Source: Capnocytophaga gingivalis ATCC 33624 (GTDB lineage: Bacteria > Bacteroidota > Bacteroidia > Flavobacteriales > Flavobacteriaceae). Taken from it: a DNA stretch of 64,000 bases. Positions 34,181 through 43,349 of this stretch are shown one piece after another. The translations under genes were made by a program, and so were the position numbers. The stretch lies in NCBI RefSeq assembly GCF_000174755.1, contig NZ_ACLQ01000022.1, positions 62,001 through 126,000 of the forward strand, written 5' to 3'. A model generated the notes under the pieces. The model searched no databases and was not told where the DNA came from. It saw only the letters and a list, made by a program, of their open reading frames with translations. Position 1 is the stretch's first letter, and the number at the start of each line of letters is the position of its first letter.

Positions 34181-35800
34181 TTATCTAGGATTGGGTTGCA
34201 TTCCAGCTTTGATAGAAGAAGCTGGTAATTGAATAGCTCTGCGCTGGTCTGTTGCAGGAAGAGTTGCCTTGAGTTCATTCAAGTGTCGATCCACATTATC
34301 TGTCTGAAAACGAGGCACTTCTATATTGTATCGCTTAACATCTTGCCAGCGCAATCCTTCTCCAAGAGTTAGGATACGACGGCACTGTAGAAGGTAGTGT
34401 AAAAGAGGTTCCTGTACACCATCATTAACGATAGTAAAGGAAGGATTCAGATGTTTCTTTTGAGTAAGACCATCCTGCGTGTTTTGTGAGTAAGCCATGG
34501 CATTATAGAATTCTTTCACTTGATCCAAAGTTACTTCATTGCGAGAAGAATATCCTAAAATGGTCTTCTGCTGAATAAACTTAGAGGTCCAAAGATTCAA
34601 ATCCTTTAAGGCGGCTTGGTAATCCCCTAAATGTATTTCAGCCTCTGCACGTACCAGAAGAGTCTCATCGGTAGTGAATGGAACAATCACTGTTCGAGAG
34701 CTACTTCCTGTAGAAAAGATAGGGAATTTATCAAAAAAGACAGTACTATTACGACCATTATCCACTTTGATTGGAGTAAACCAATAAAATTCATAACCAT
34801 AATTATTCTTTCCAGACAATCCATTAGGATCCCATACATTCTTTGCCTCAATTGTTTGCGTCTCAGCGATAAATACATTATGAGTATAACGCCTTTCTGA
34901 CCCTTGTGTATAATAGGCTGTAGGTAGTTGTGACTGAATAGAAAGGAGCAATAGATTAGCCACTATATCCTCACGCGTATAGTACAAGGCTCTACTTCCT
35001 TGATTGGTACTTCCTGCCTTATTGACATCACGGAAATCCTCCCAATTCCTGAGCAAAGATTTAGTAGTAACATCATTGGTAGTTAGCACTACATTGGCAG
35101 CATCCAAAGCCTTTTGCCATTGTTGGTAATATAGGTAGAAACGAGCCGCAAAAGCATAAGCAGCCTTTTTGTTGAAGTGGTACTTAGGCATTTGATAGTA
35201 ACTATCATCTATCAAGGGAAGACCTGCTTCTATATCCGCAGCTATATTCTGATATACTTGAGCTACAGTACTTCTACCATATTGGGGATTAAGTTTTGTC
35301 TCTGAAGTGAGGGCATAGGGAATCCCTAAATCTGTACTACTTGTAGTAGGATTATATGCCTTACAGAAAGTATTTACTAATTCAAAATGACCATAAGCTC
35401 TGGCCAATAACGCTTCTCCCTTAGCAGGGTTCAGACTACTCCCATTCCCCAATTTAGCGATGGCTTCTAAGGCTTCATTTGCATGACTGATGGCACTATA
35501 ATTATATGCCCATACGTATTCTAACCCTTCGTAGTTACCATATTCATTGATAGTCTTCCAATAAGCTACCTCATCGGTAAGATAGTTGAAATTGGTTACA
35601 ATAGTTCCATTATCAGCTATATTGTCACTGGAATACTCATCGAGCATCATAGCACTTGCTCCAGGATATGCATTGACCAATACGCGTTTTATTCGTTCAG
35701 GAGAATTAACAGGAACTTGGCTATCAGGAAGTTCATCTAACAAATCATTACAAGAAGTCAGTAAGGAAACTCCTATTATAAAGTATATTATTTTTTTCAT
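34181..35800 (-). CDS. SusD/RagB-type surface lipoprotein, unit B
   Basis: A 539-residue lipoprotein (lipobox L-T-S-C-N-D-L). It has the same architecture as unit A, including the C-terminal R-R-I-L-T-L-G-E-G-L-R-W-Q-D-V-K-R-Y. A 51-residue block (35072-35224) is identical in protein to unit A, yet the DNA differs at many third positions. The ligand-facing middle region (around residues 240-330) differs from unit A, which suggests a different or variable cargo. Confidence 0.92.
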   Translation of the reverse strand: MKKIIYFIIGVSLLTSCNDLLDELPDSQVPVNSPERIKRVLVNAYPGASAMMLDEYSSDNIADNGTIVTNFNYLTDEVAYWKTINEYGNYEGLEYVWAYNYSAISHANEALEAIAKLGNGSSLNPAKGEALLARAYGHFELVNTFCKAYNPTTSSTDLGIPYALTSETKLNPQYGRSTVAQVYQNIAADIEAGLPLIDDSYYQMPKYHFNKKAAYAFAARFYLYYQQWQKALDAANVVLTTNDVTTKSLLRNWEDFRDVNKAGSTNQGSRALYYTREDIVANLLLLSIQSQLPTAYYTQGSERRYTHNVFIAETQTIEAKNVWDPNGLSGKNNYGYEFYWFTPIKVDNGRNSTVFFDKFPIFSTGSSSRTVIVPFTTDETLLVRAEAEIHLGDYQAALKDLNLWTSKFIQQKTILGYSSRNEVTLDQVKEFYNAMAYSQNTQDGLTQKKHLNPSFTIVNDGVQEPLLHYLLQCRRILTLGEGLRWQDVKRYNIEVPRFQTDNVDRHLNELKATLPATDQRRAIQLPASSIKAGMQPNPR

Positions 35801-35822
35801 TATTGTCTAATTTTGATGATAA

Positions 35823-38800
35823 TTAAAGTCCAACACGTAAAGTAAAGATAAGTCGCTTAGGAGGTATAGGAGCGTATCCATTAGCCAAATAATCAGGGTC
35901 ATCTCCGTTGAGCTTTTTATCTGCATAGAGCAAGGCTATATTGGTAGCTTGTAGCTTGAGACTAAGCTGACGAATACGGGTCTCACGCAAGAAATCCTTA
36001 TCAAAGGTATATCCTAAAGAGATTTCTTTGAGTCGAATATTATCTCCTTTAGCGATACGGACATCGGAATAATCATAAGTAAGATAAGCTTGATTCATTT
36101 CCTTCCATCCATTGAAAAGTCTTTGATACATATAAGTGGTATAGAGTACTGGAACATCTGTCTTATTCTCATCTCCTGCATATTGCCAACGATTATTAAG
36201 TTCTCGTGGTACTGCTGAATAGTCATTATATACATTTCTCATACCTCTGAGTCGTACTACATTTCCATAAGAATAGGTTAGCACCACTCCCAAAGAAATC
36301 CCTTTATAATGGAATGTATTGCTAAGACTACCCTTGTCAGTAGGAATAAGTGTTCCTGAATATTTTAAGAAATCTACATTCTGACTATCAAAACGTATTC
36401 CATTGATAGTTGTTTCTCCATTTTGATCTCTGAAAGTAGGAAGTCCTGATCCATTCAATCCATTGAAAGGAACTGAGAAAAGAGACTTAAGAGGATAGCC
36501 TTCTTTGGCAAAACCTCCTTGCGAAGTAGCATTTTGAGAATTATAGCCCACCATATCCTGAATAGTAGGATTCGTAAGAAGCTTAGTAACTTCATTAGTG
36601 GCGCGAGAATATACAAAAGAAGTCCTCCAAAAGAAATCAGCTGTTTTGATATTTGTGGTTTCCAGTCCTATTTCCAACCCACGAATACGCATCTCAGCCA
36701 TATTTCCTTTCTTAATGATAGTACCACTAACCCCTTGTGTGGTAATTCCTCCTATAAGATCATAACTCTTACGATTGAACCATGCTACTGATAGGTTAAT
36801 ACGATCATTAAAGAGCCCGAATTCTGTGGCAAGGTTCAACTCTTGATTCTTCTCATAAGTAAGATCATGGTTGGCTGTATTGGAAATGCTTAGCCCCAAT
36901 TCTCTCTGAGAAGAGTTTCGCCAAGGATCGTTAGTATATATTTGTGACAATGAATTGCTTACAGAAGGAGCCACTGCTGTCACCCCAAAAGAAGCACTAA
37001 AGCTTAAGTGAGAAAGAGGCTTGAGGTGTTCGAAGAATTTCTCCTGAGTTACATTCCAGCTGAGCCCTGTATTCCAAGTAGGCATCCAACGAATATAGGG
37101 TGATGGTCCAAACTGATTAGAAGCATCATAACGCAAAGTACCATTAAAAGTATAGCGATTCTTGAATGTATAAGTAGCGTTCCCAAAGAAAGCTTGGTAG
37201 TTGGTAATAGTATTACCTATACTATAATAAGTATAGCCCTGTTCCTGCCAAAACTGGAACCATTTGTAGGAATAAGTACCATAATTTCCAGAATTATACA
37301 ATACTCCGAAATGGTCTGTCACATCATTAGTATACTTAGCATTATCCATCTCAAAGCCTCCAAAAAGAGCTAATGTATGAAGGCCATTAGCGAAGGAATC
37401 ATTATAATTAATTGTGGCTCTGAAAGTATTGGCTGTAGTAGTACTCTCTGTCTTTCTACGAATACCTCCTTCTGGAAGAACAGATATAGGTAAAGCGAAA
37501 GGATCATTAGGGTCTTTGTAAAGATACTTATTATATGTTCTTATCAAAGCATTTGGCATATATCTGAATGAGTTTGCATAGTTCGAATTCTCATTCTGTT
37601 CTCTATTGGCTATATTGGATTGGTAACGAATAGCCCCCATTAGAGTTGCCTTTATTTTAGGTGTAATCTTGTATGTGAGCTGAGCTTGGAGGCGCAATGT
37701 TGCTACATTGGTATCTGTATAAGAATTGTTCATTTCCTCCAAGGCATTAAAAGGAGTATATCGGTACTTATAGTGTTCCTTAGGATCCAAAAAGCGAGGA
37801 CGAGTAAGAGCATAATTATAAAGAGTTGTTCCCGCTATAGTTGGTGTAGATTGTGAACGATAAGAAAGGTCTGTGATTACGTTCAAAGCAAACTTGGAAG
37901 AGAGGTTGTAGTTTGCATTGAGATTTCCTGAATATTGAGAATAGGTAGTATTCTTTTGCCATCCTGGGTCAGAGAGTAAGCTCAAAGAAGCGTAATAAGA
38001 AGATTTCTGGCTTCCTGAAGAGAAAGAAAGTGTATGGTTCTGCATAATGCTTGTCTGGAAAAGTTCCTTAAACCAGTTGGTATTTCTCTTTTCTGCAGCT
38101 TGCATATAGGCCAGACGTCCTTCAGGAGTATTGGGCACTGTGAAATTCCCATTATTATCCAAAACATTATGTAGTTCATACATTCTTGCTATCAGTCCTT
38201 TTCGCTCCCAAATAGAAGTAAAGTCTGGAGTAAGATGCCCTCCTCGTATGAGTTCTTGTATGACAGACATTTGGTCTTGAGAGTTCATAATGTTGTATTC
38301 GCCATAAGTAGGGATAAAGCGGAAAGTAGATTCGTTAGTATAGGTAATACTACTGGAACCGGCTGTACCTTTCTTGGTTACTACCTCCACAACCCCTGCA
38401 ATAGCACGAGGCCCATAGACAGCTGTGGCTGAAGCATCCTTCAGTACTTTGAAGCTCTCAATACTCTCAGCAGTAAGACCTGGAATGGCTGAAGCAATAA
38501 GCATCTTAGCATCGTCAGAGACGAGTTCTTCTGGTTTTAGATCTATATTATCTTGGAGAATTACCCCATTGAGCACCCAGAGAGGTTTTGCCTCCTTAGC
38601 GATAGAGGTTTGTCCACGAGTATTGGTATTCATAGGAGTACCTGCTTCTTTTTTAGCATTTTGGTCTACCAAAGAGAGAAGAATAACATCTACTGTGGTA
38701 GAAGTAGGTGTAAGCTCCTGGGTCTGCATCCCTTGTAGGGAGAAAACCAAAGTTTGTCCCTTGGTAATAGTCAAGGTATATAACCCTTCAAAATCGGTGT

Positions 38801-38969
38801 GTGTGCTCTGTGAAGTGCCTTTGACACTTACCTGCACCCCTGCGAGTGGCTTGGACTTGGTATCCCTGACCACTCCAGAGATTTTCAGCTCCTCTTGCCC
38901 AAAGGAAGTATAACATACCCCACAGAAGAGCAGTAGCATAAATAACATTTTCAGTCTCAGTGTATTCAT
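35823..38969 (-). CDS. SusC/RagA-type TonB-dependent outer-membrane transporter, unit B
   Basis: A 1048-residue protein with a signal peptide ending in F-G-Q-E, a regulatory-like domain, a plug with A-S-A-T-A-V-Y-G-P-R-A, and a barrel ending in T-L-R-V-G-L. It is very similar to unit A through residue ~250 and again over the last ~60 residues. Differences concentrate in segments that should be extracellular loops. It lies 22 bp upstream of its susD. Confidence 0.93.
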   Translation of the reverse strand: MNTLRLKMLFMLLLFCGVCYTSFGQEELKISGVVRDTKSKPLAGVQVSVKGTSQSTHTDFEGLYTLTITKGQTLVFSLQGMQTQELTPTSTTVDVILLSLVDQNAKKEAGTPMNTNTRGQTSIAKEAKPLWVLNGVILQDNIDLKPEELVSDDAKMLIASAIPGLTAESIESFKVLKDASATAVYGPRAIAGVVEVVTKKGTAGSSSITYTNESTFRFIPTYGEYNIMNSQDQMSVIQELIRGGHLTPDFTSIWERKGLIARMYELHNVLDNNGNFTVPNTPEGRLAYMQAAEKRNTNWFKELFQTSIMQNHTLSFSSGSQKSSYYASLSLLSDPGWQKNTTYSQYSGNLNANYNLSSKFALNVITDLSYRSQSTPTIAGTTLYNYALTRPRFLDPKEHYKYRYTPFNALEEMNNSYTDTNVATLRLQAQLTYKITPKIKATLMGAIRYQSNIANREQNENSNYANSFRYMPNALIRTYNKYLYKDPNDPFALPISVLPEGGIRRKTESTTTANTFRATINYNDSFANGLHTLALFGGFEMDNAKYTNDVTDHFGVLYNSGNYGTYSYKWFQFWQEQGYTYYSIGNTITNYQAFFGNATYTFKNRYTFNGTLRYDASNQFGPSPYIRWMPTWNTGLSWNVTQEKFFEHLKPLSHLSFSASFGVTAVAPSVSNSLSQIYTNDPWRNSSQRELGLSISNTANHDLTYEKNQELNLATEFGLFNDRINLSVAWFNRKSYDLIGGITTQGVSGTIIKKGNMAEMRIRGLEIGLETTNIKTADFFWRTSFVYSRATNEVTKLLTNPTIQDMVGYNSQNATSQGGFAKEGYPLKSLFSVPFNGLNGSGLPTFRDQNGETTINGIRFDSQNVDFLKYSGTLIPTDKGSLSNTFHYKGISLGVVLTYSYGNVVRLRGMRNVYNDYSAVPRELNNRWQYAGDENKTDVPVLYTTYMYQRLFNGWKEMNQAYLTYDYSDVRIAKGDNIRLKEISLGYTFDKDFLRETRIRQLSLKLQATNIALLYADKKLNGDDPDYLANGYAPIPPKRLIFTLRVGL

Positions 38970-39062
38970 ATGTGTTTTTTTGTATTTGCAACTGTAAAAG
39001 GACTTTTTCTTAAAAAATTTTAAGAAAAAAACCCAAAAAAATAAATCCTTTCAAAAAGCAGA

Positions 39063-39070
39063 CAAAAGTA
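39063..39070 (-). promoter_or_regulatory. -7 box of unit B (TACTTTTG)
   Basis: The minus strand reads TACTTTTG about 93 bp before the susC ATG, at a similar distance to units A and C and preceded by a T-run. The GTTAAAATGTAT block just upstream is shared with unit A. Confidence 0.5.
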
Positions 39071-39172
39071 CGAAAAAAAATGGGAATATTATACATTTTA
39101 ACACACAAAAAACCTTATAACAAAGGACTTTTAGGTGTTTTTTAAAATCATTGATTTAGAAAATATTATAAA

Positions 39173-39202
39173 AAAAGACCTCTCTATAAGAGAGATCTTT
39201 TC
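39173..39202 (-). terminator. Terminator of unit C
   Basis: A stem pairing AAGATCTCTC with GAGAGGTCTT (one G-T pair) and a TTATA-type loop, followed on the minus strand by TTTTTTT. It lies 22 bp after the unit-C DUF4302 stop. Confidence 0.75.
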
Positions 39203-39224
39203 TCAAGGTTTATTATATTTTTCT

Positions 39225-40547
39225 TTATTTTTTTACTAAGAACCACACATTAGCATCACCAACCGAAATAAGGCGGTAATATTCACTCGAATGATTTTCA
39301 ACTGTATAAGGTGCACTCCTTACAAGAATTTCTGCAAGCCATATAGCTGGATCCTTAAAGAAGTATAAATAATTCTCTTTAGAATCCTGAGGGCCTTTAC
39401 TCAAGAATTTGACTTGAGTAGGAGCACCTGCTACTCCTACGAAATCTACCAGATAATAACCAGACCAACCGCTACCATCTTCTGTTGTTTCTACTATTTC
39501 TATTCCTGTAGCATTTTCTCCCTCATTCCCTGCCATAGGGGCAAGTTTTACTTTCTTCGACAGAGTTCCCCAACTAAAGATATTTTCTGCCCAACCCTTA
39601 GCTGCTTCATATTTTTCTATAAGATAAGGAGAAGCCTTAGAATCCTCAAAACTTATAACTGTAGAATTAGTTATAGTCAAAGGAGAAGGCACTAAGGCTG
39701 ATGAGAAATTTCCATCTGGAGATACTAAGGCTGTTTTATCTTCATTGAAATAAAGTTCAGAGAGGGTAACATTATTAATACTTACTGGCTCATAGAACTT
39801 AATCCCTTTTTCTGTAACGATAAAGGCTTGTTGCTGATACTTAGTATCATTTTCATAGAGAAAAGCTATCTGACGTGTAGTTGGGAAGAGTTCCAGTTTT
39901 ACTTGAGTTCCTCCTATACTAATAGGAGAAAGTCCCTTACCCAAGAGTTTGTCACGATTTTCTCGAATCTTATTTAGGAAAGTCTCTCTATCGGTAGTGA
40001 GTTTTGAAAGGGTCATGATATTTCCATTCCTTTTCCCTCTAAGGGTAAAAGTCTCCTTTTCCACCTTATCAATAAAGAAGTCTACTTCTCCTCCTCTAGC
40101 ATCATGATAATTGGTTGTAGAACTAAAGAAGTGGTGAATGATATCTCCTTTGGTATTGAAACTTAAAATAGGGAATTCAGATATGGTATAAGAATAATAA
40201 GTTGTTTCCTCTCTATTGGTAGGTACTACTTCTGAGGAAGCCGTTACTTTACCTTCAGAGAACTTCAAGATAAAATTATATCCTCCTAAGGAGCGGTGAT
40301 ACTTAGGAAAATTAATTGTTGAAGGGAAGAGGGTATTCAGATAAGGATATACCCAAAAACCTTCTTGATACTCTTCAGGATAGTAAGTAAGCAACCAATA
40401 ACCATCATGTCCTTCTAATAATTTTCTAGTATTTTGAAGGCTAGAGAGTATGCGCTCTTTGGGATTTTGGTCAAAGACAGGATCTTCCTTATATTCACAA
40501 GCTGTAAGGAAGAGCAAAGCAAGAGATGCTATTATATATTTTTTCAT
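39225..40547 (-). CDS. DUF4302 lipoprotein, import unit C
   Basis: A 440-residue lipoprotein (lipobox L-T-A-C). It has the DUF4302 landmarks: G-H-D-G-Y-W-L-L-T-Y-Y-P, G-G-Y-N-F-I-L-K-F-S, D-A-R-G-G-E-V-D-F, and N-G-N-I-M-T-L-S-K. Compared with the others it has a ~10-residue insertion near residue 62 (V-Y-P-Y-L-N-T-L-F-P). It is the last gene of unit C, 7 bp after the metallohydrolase. Confidence 0.85.
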   Translation of the reverse strand: MKKYIIASLALLFLTACEYKEDPVFDQNPKERILSSLQNTRKLLEGHDGYWLLTYYPEEYQEGFWVYPYLNTLFPSTINFPKYHRSLGGYNFILKFSEGKVTASSEVVPTNREETTYYSYTISEFPILSFNTKGDIIHHFFSSTTNYHDARGGEVDFFIDKVEKETFTLRGKRNGNIMTLSKLTTDRETFLNKIRENRDKLLGKGLSPISIGGTQVKLELFPTTRQIAFLYENDTKYQQQAFIVTEKGIKFYEPVSINNVTLSELYFNEDKTALVSPDGNFSSALVPSPLTITNSTVISFEDSKASPYLIEKYEAAKGWAENIFSWGTLSKKVKLAPMAGNEGENATGIEIVETTEDGSGWSGYYLVDFVGVAGAPTQVKFLSKGPQDSKENYLYFFKDPAIWLAEILVRSAPYTVENHSSEYYRLISVGDANVWFLVKK

Positions 40548-40554
40548 ATTACAA

Positions 40555-41691
40555 TCAATTATTATTAAGACGTGTAAAATCTTTTTTATCTACTTCATTT
40601 CCTTCAAAATCTTTACCTACCACATATTTGTATCGGCTACGGATTTCAGCACGAAGGGCATCGAGATCAATATTCCAAGTAGTAGAGAGATAATTCTTCA
40701 TAATTGCTATTTTTTGTTCTAACTTCTCTTTTCCTGTATATTGTTCTGTATCACGGATTTTTTCATCGGCGGTTTTTAGCACTTCTTGCCATATCTTTGC
40801 TGATTCATTATTCATTTCATCCCATTTTTCACTATCCACATAATTATAACGCTTATTTCTCCAAGTATTATAAGCTTCTGCATCGTAGCCATCAGGGAAA
40901 TTATTGTAATCGAGATTAGTAGAATTTTTTCCCCATTTGGACTGATCGGTAGTAGCACAATTACAACCATCCAAATCAGCATTAAAATATACAATATAGC
41001 GAGCCAAAAGCTCTACAAAGTCCTCATCCTTATTAAAACTTGAATAAGTTGTAATAAAGCCTGCCTTAAGGTAATCTGTTGTTCCATAGCTTCCCCAAGC
41101 AGATACCCAGTTTCCTCCTTTGTAGTCATTGGCTGAGACTTGTTCGTAAGCGGGAGAAAAGCGGATAGCTTGGTGCCATGTATGTGCATTTTCATGATAA
41201 AGGGTCACTAAGAAGTTGTCATTTAACCAATAGATACTATTGGGCTGTATATTATCAATCTCAGTAAGGTGGATCTTTACCCCTGCCGACGCTAATCCCA
41301 CATTCTTAGAGCCATCGGCATTGAAAGCAGGATCTCCCAATAACAACAAGATATTAAAGGAATGCTCCTTAAGAAATCTCTTAGAGGTAACCTTGATATA
41401 AGGTTCTATAAATAGATAATTAAAAATATTGACAAACTCTATAGATTTATCATATTTTGCGGGGGTATAAGTATAGCTACGAAAGGTTTCCTCATCCGTA
41501 AAACGATAGAGGATACGGATATTATAAGGCTTCTCTATGTTTTCATAGAGATAATTATCCAATTCGCTCTGATGATTTATATTTTTATCATGCAGTACAG
41601 AAGGTGTAAGTGCACTTTCATCAGGAATTTTATCATCTGCAGTACAGCTTATGAGGCCTACTGCCAAAAGAGAATATAGTATTTTTTTCAT
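40555..41691 (-). CDS. Import-associated zinc metallohydrolase lipoprotein, unit C
   Basis: A 378-residue lipoprotein (lipobox L-I-S-C). The zinc motif is H-E-N-A-H-T-W-H-Q and the later Glu lies in D-E-D-F-V-E-L-L-A-R-Y. It differs from units A and B in the region after this. The D-x-D-x-D-G acidic loop is replaced by a longer stretch with N-L-D-Y-N-N-F-P-D-G-Y-D, so the calcium-loop look is degraded. It lies 11 bp after susD. Confidence 0.85.
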   Translation of the reverse strand: MKKILYSLLAVGLISCTADDKIPDESALTPSVLHDKNINHQSELDNYLYENIEKPYNIRILYRFTDEETFRSYTYTPAKYDKSIEFVNIFNYLFIEPYIKVTSKRFLKEHSFNILLLLGDPAFNADGSKNVGLASAGVKIHLTEIDNIQPNSIYWLNDNFLVTLYHENAHTWHQAIRFSPAYEQVSANDYKGGNWVSAWGSYGTTDYLKAGFITTYSSFNKDEDFVELLARYIVYFNADLDGCNCATTDQSKWGKNSTNLDYNNFPDGYDAEAYNTWRNKRYNYVDSEKWDEMNNESAKIWQEVLKTADEKIRDTEQYTGKEKLEQKIAIMKNYLSTTWNIDLDALRAEIRSRYKYVVGKDFEGNEVDKKDFTRLNNN

Positions 41692-41702
41692 AAGTTCAAT
41701 AT

Positions 41703-43331
41703 TTATCTTGGATTGGGTTCCATTCCTGCTCCTAATACCTCGTCAGGAAGTTGGAAAGTGTTTCTATTATCTCCAGAGGTAAGGATATCTGGCACTTGGT
41801 AAGCACCACTATTTCCATATTTTTGGTAACGAGGTACTTCTATATTATAGCGCCTAACATCCTGCCAACGAAGACCTTCGCCCAAGGTAAGGACACGACG
41901 ACATTGTAATATATATTGTATCATAGCTTCCTGATCTGAGCCTTCTACAAGGGTGAAAGACGGATGCAAATGCTTTTTCTGAGTAACTCCCTCAGGAGTA
42001 TTAGTAGCATAATCTATAGAATCATAGAAGTCCTTTACATTTTGTATGGTGAAGCCTGTATTTATATGAGCGGTACGTACCCCATTTTGTTCCTTATAAT
42101 CGGTAATATAAGCCTTCGTCCATAAGTTAAGATCATCCATTGCTCCTTGTAGGTCAGAAAGCATTACCTTGGCTTCAGCTCTCACTAAGAGGGTTTCATC
42201 GGTGGTGAAAGGTACAATAATCGTACCATAGTTGGAGCTTGATCTCCTAAAGCGTGGAAACTTACCTACATTGACTATATCAATATATTTTCCCCCTGTA
42301 GTATTCACAAAAGGGGTAAACCAATAAAGCGGATATCCATTATTTGCATTAAAGGCATCTTGATCCCAAAGATTCTTCGTTCCCAAAGTTTGGTTATTAG
42401 CCACAAAAGTATTGTGGGTAAAGCGAGCATCGTACAATTCATCCAAGTAATAAGCCTCTAACATATTAGTAAAGGTAGGTTGTAGCATAAGGTTAGCCTC
42501 AATACTTTCCTTAGTATAATACATAGCAAAGTTATTCTTTGTAGAAGAACCTACATTGGCTCCATCTCTAAAAGCTTTCCAATTTCTAAGAAGTTCACTT
42601 ACATCTCCACTTAGCACTACATCGGCAGCATCTAAGGCTTTCTGCCATTTTTGATAATAGAGATAGAAACGTGCTGCAAAAGCATAAGCCGCTTTCTTAT
42701 TGAAGTGATACTTAGGTAATTGGTAATAACGATCCTCAATAAGAGGAAGTCCTGTTTCCAAGTCACTTTCTATCTGTTGATATACCTGAGCGACAGTGCC
42801 ACGGGGATATTTTACGATTAGGTTTTCTTCAATAGTCTTGGCATAAGGAATCCCTAAATCAGTATTACTGGTATGAGGGTTATACATTTTAGAAAAGGTA
42901 GTTACCAAGCAAAAATGAGCATAAGCCCTTATAAGTAGAGCCTCCCCTTTGGCAGGTTGTAATTCCTGTGTATTTCCTAACTTTTCGATCGCTTGTAAGG
43001 CTTCATTGGCCAAGGAGACAGATTCATAATGATATTGCCAAAAATTATGAAGTCCATCAGTATCCCAATATTCCTTAATAGGTTTCCAATAAGCGGCTTC
43101 TATGGCAAAGAAAGGAATCCCAGGCACATTTGCTCCATTATCAGCTATATTATCGGAAGCCAACTCGGTGATATAAGTATTGGTAGTTTTAGGATAGGCA
43201 CTAGTAAGTATATTTTTTATTTTTTCAGGAGTATCTATTTGTTCTACCCTATTATCAGAGAGTTCGTCTAATTTATTACAGGATGTCAAGCCTATGGCTA
43301 TCATCCCTATGAGTAAAAGTATCTTTTTCAT
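41703..43331 (-). CDS. SusD/RagB-type surface lipoprotein, unit C
   Basis: A 542-residue lipoprotein (lipobox L-T-S-C-N-K-L). It has the SusD landmarks K-K-A-A-Y-A-F-A-A-R-F-Y-L-Y-Y and R-R-V-L-T-L-G-E-G-L-R-W-Q-D-V-R-R-Y. It is less similar to units A and B than those are to each other. The gene itself is intact although its partner susC, 18 bp upstream, is frameshifted. Confidence 0.92.
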   Translation of the reverse strand: MKKILLLIGMIAIGLTSCNKLDELSDNRVEQIDTPEKIKNILTSAYPKTTNTYITELASDNIADNGANVPGIPFFAIEAAYWKPIKEYWDTDGLHNFWQYHYESVSLANEALQAIEKLGNTQELQPAKGEALLIRAYAHFCLVTTFSKMYNPHTSNTDLGIPYAKTIEENLIVKYPRGTVAQVYQQIESDLETGLPLIEDRYYQLPKYHFNKKAAYAFAARFYLYYQKWQKALDAADVVLSGDVSELLRNWKAFRDGANVGSSTKNNFAMYYTKESIEANLMLQPTFTNMLEAYYLDELYDARFTHNTFVANNQTLGTKNLWDQDAFNANNGYPLYWFTPFVNTTGGKYIDIVNVGKFPRFRRSSSNYGTIIVPFTTDETLLVRAEAKVMLSDLQGAMDDLNLWTKAYITDYKEQNGVRTAHINTGFTIQNVKDFYDSIDYATNTPEGVTQKKHLHPSFTLVEGSDQEAMIQYILQCRRVLTLGEGLRWQDVRRYNIEVPRYQKYGNSGAYQVPDILTSGDNRNTFQLPDEVLGAGMEPNPR

Positions 43332-43349
43332 GTTGGAGTAATATTTTAA

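Noticed and set aside
38425-38913. 162-codon plus-strand open frame
   Set aside because: Antisense to the well-supported unit-B SusC N-terminus.
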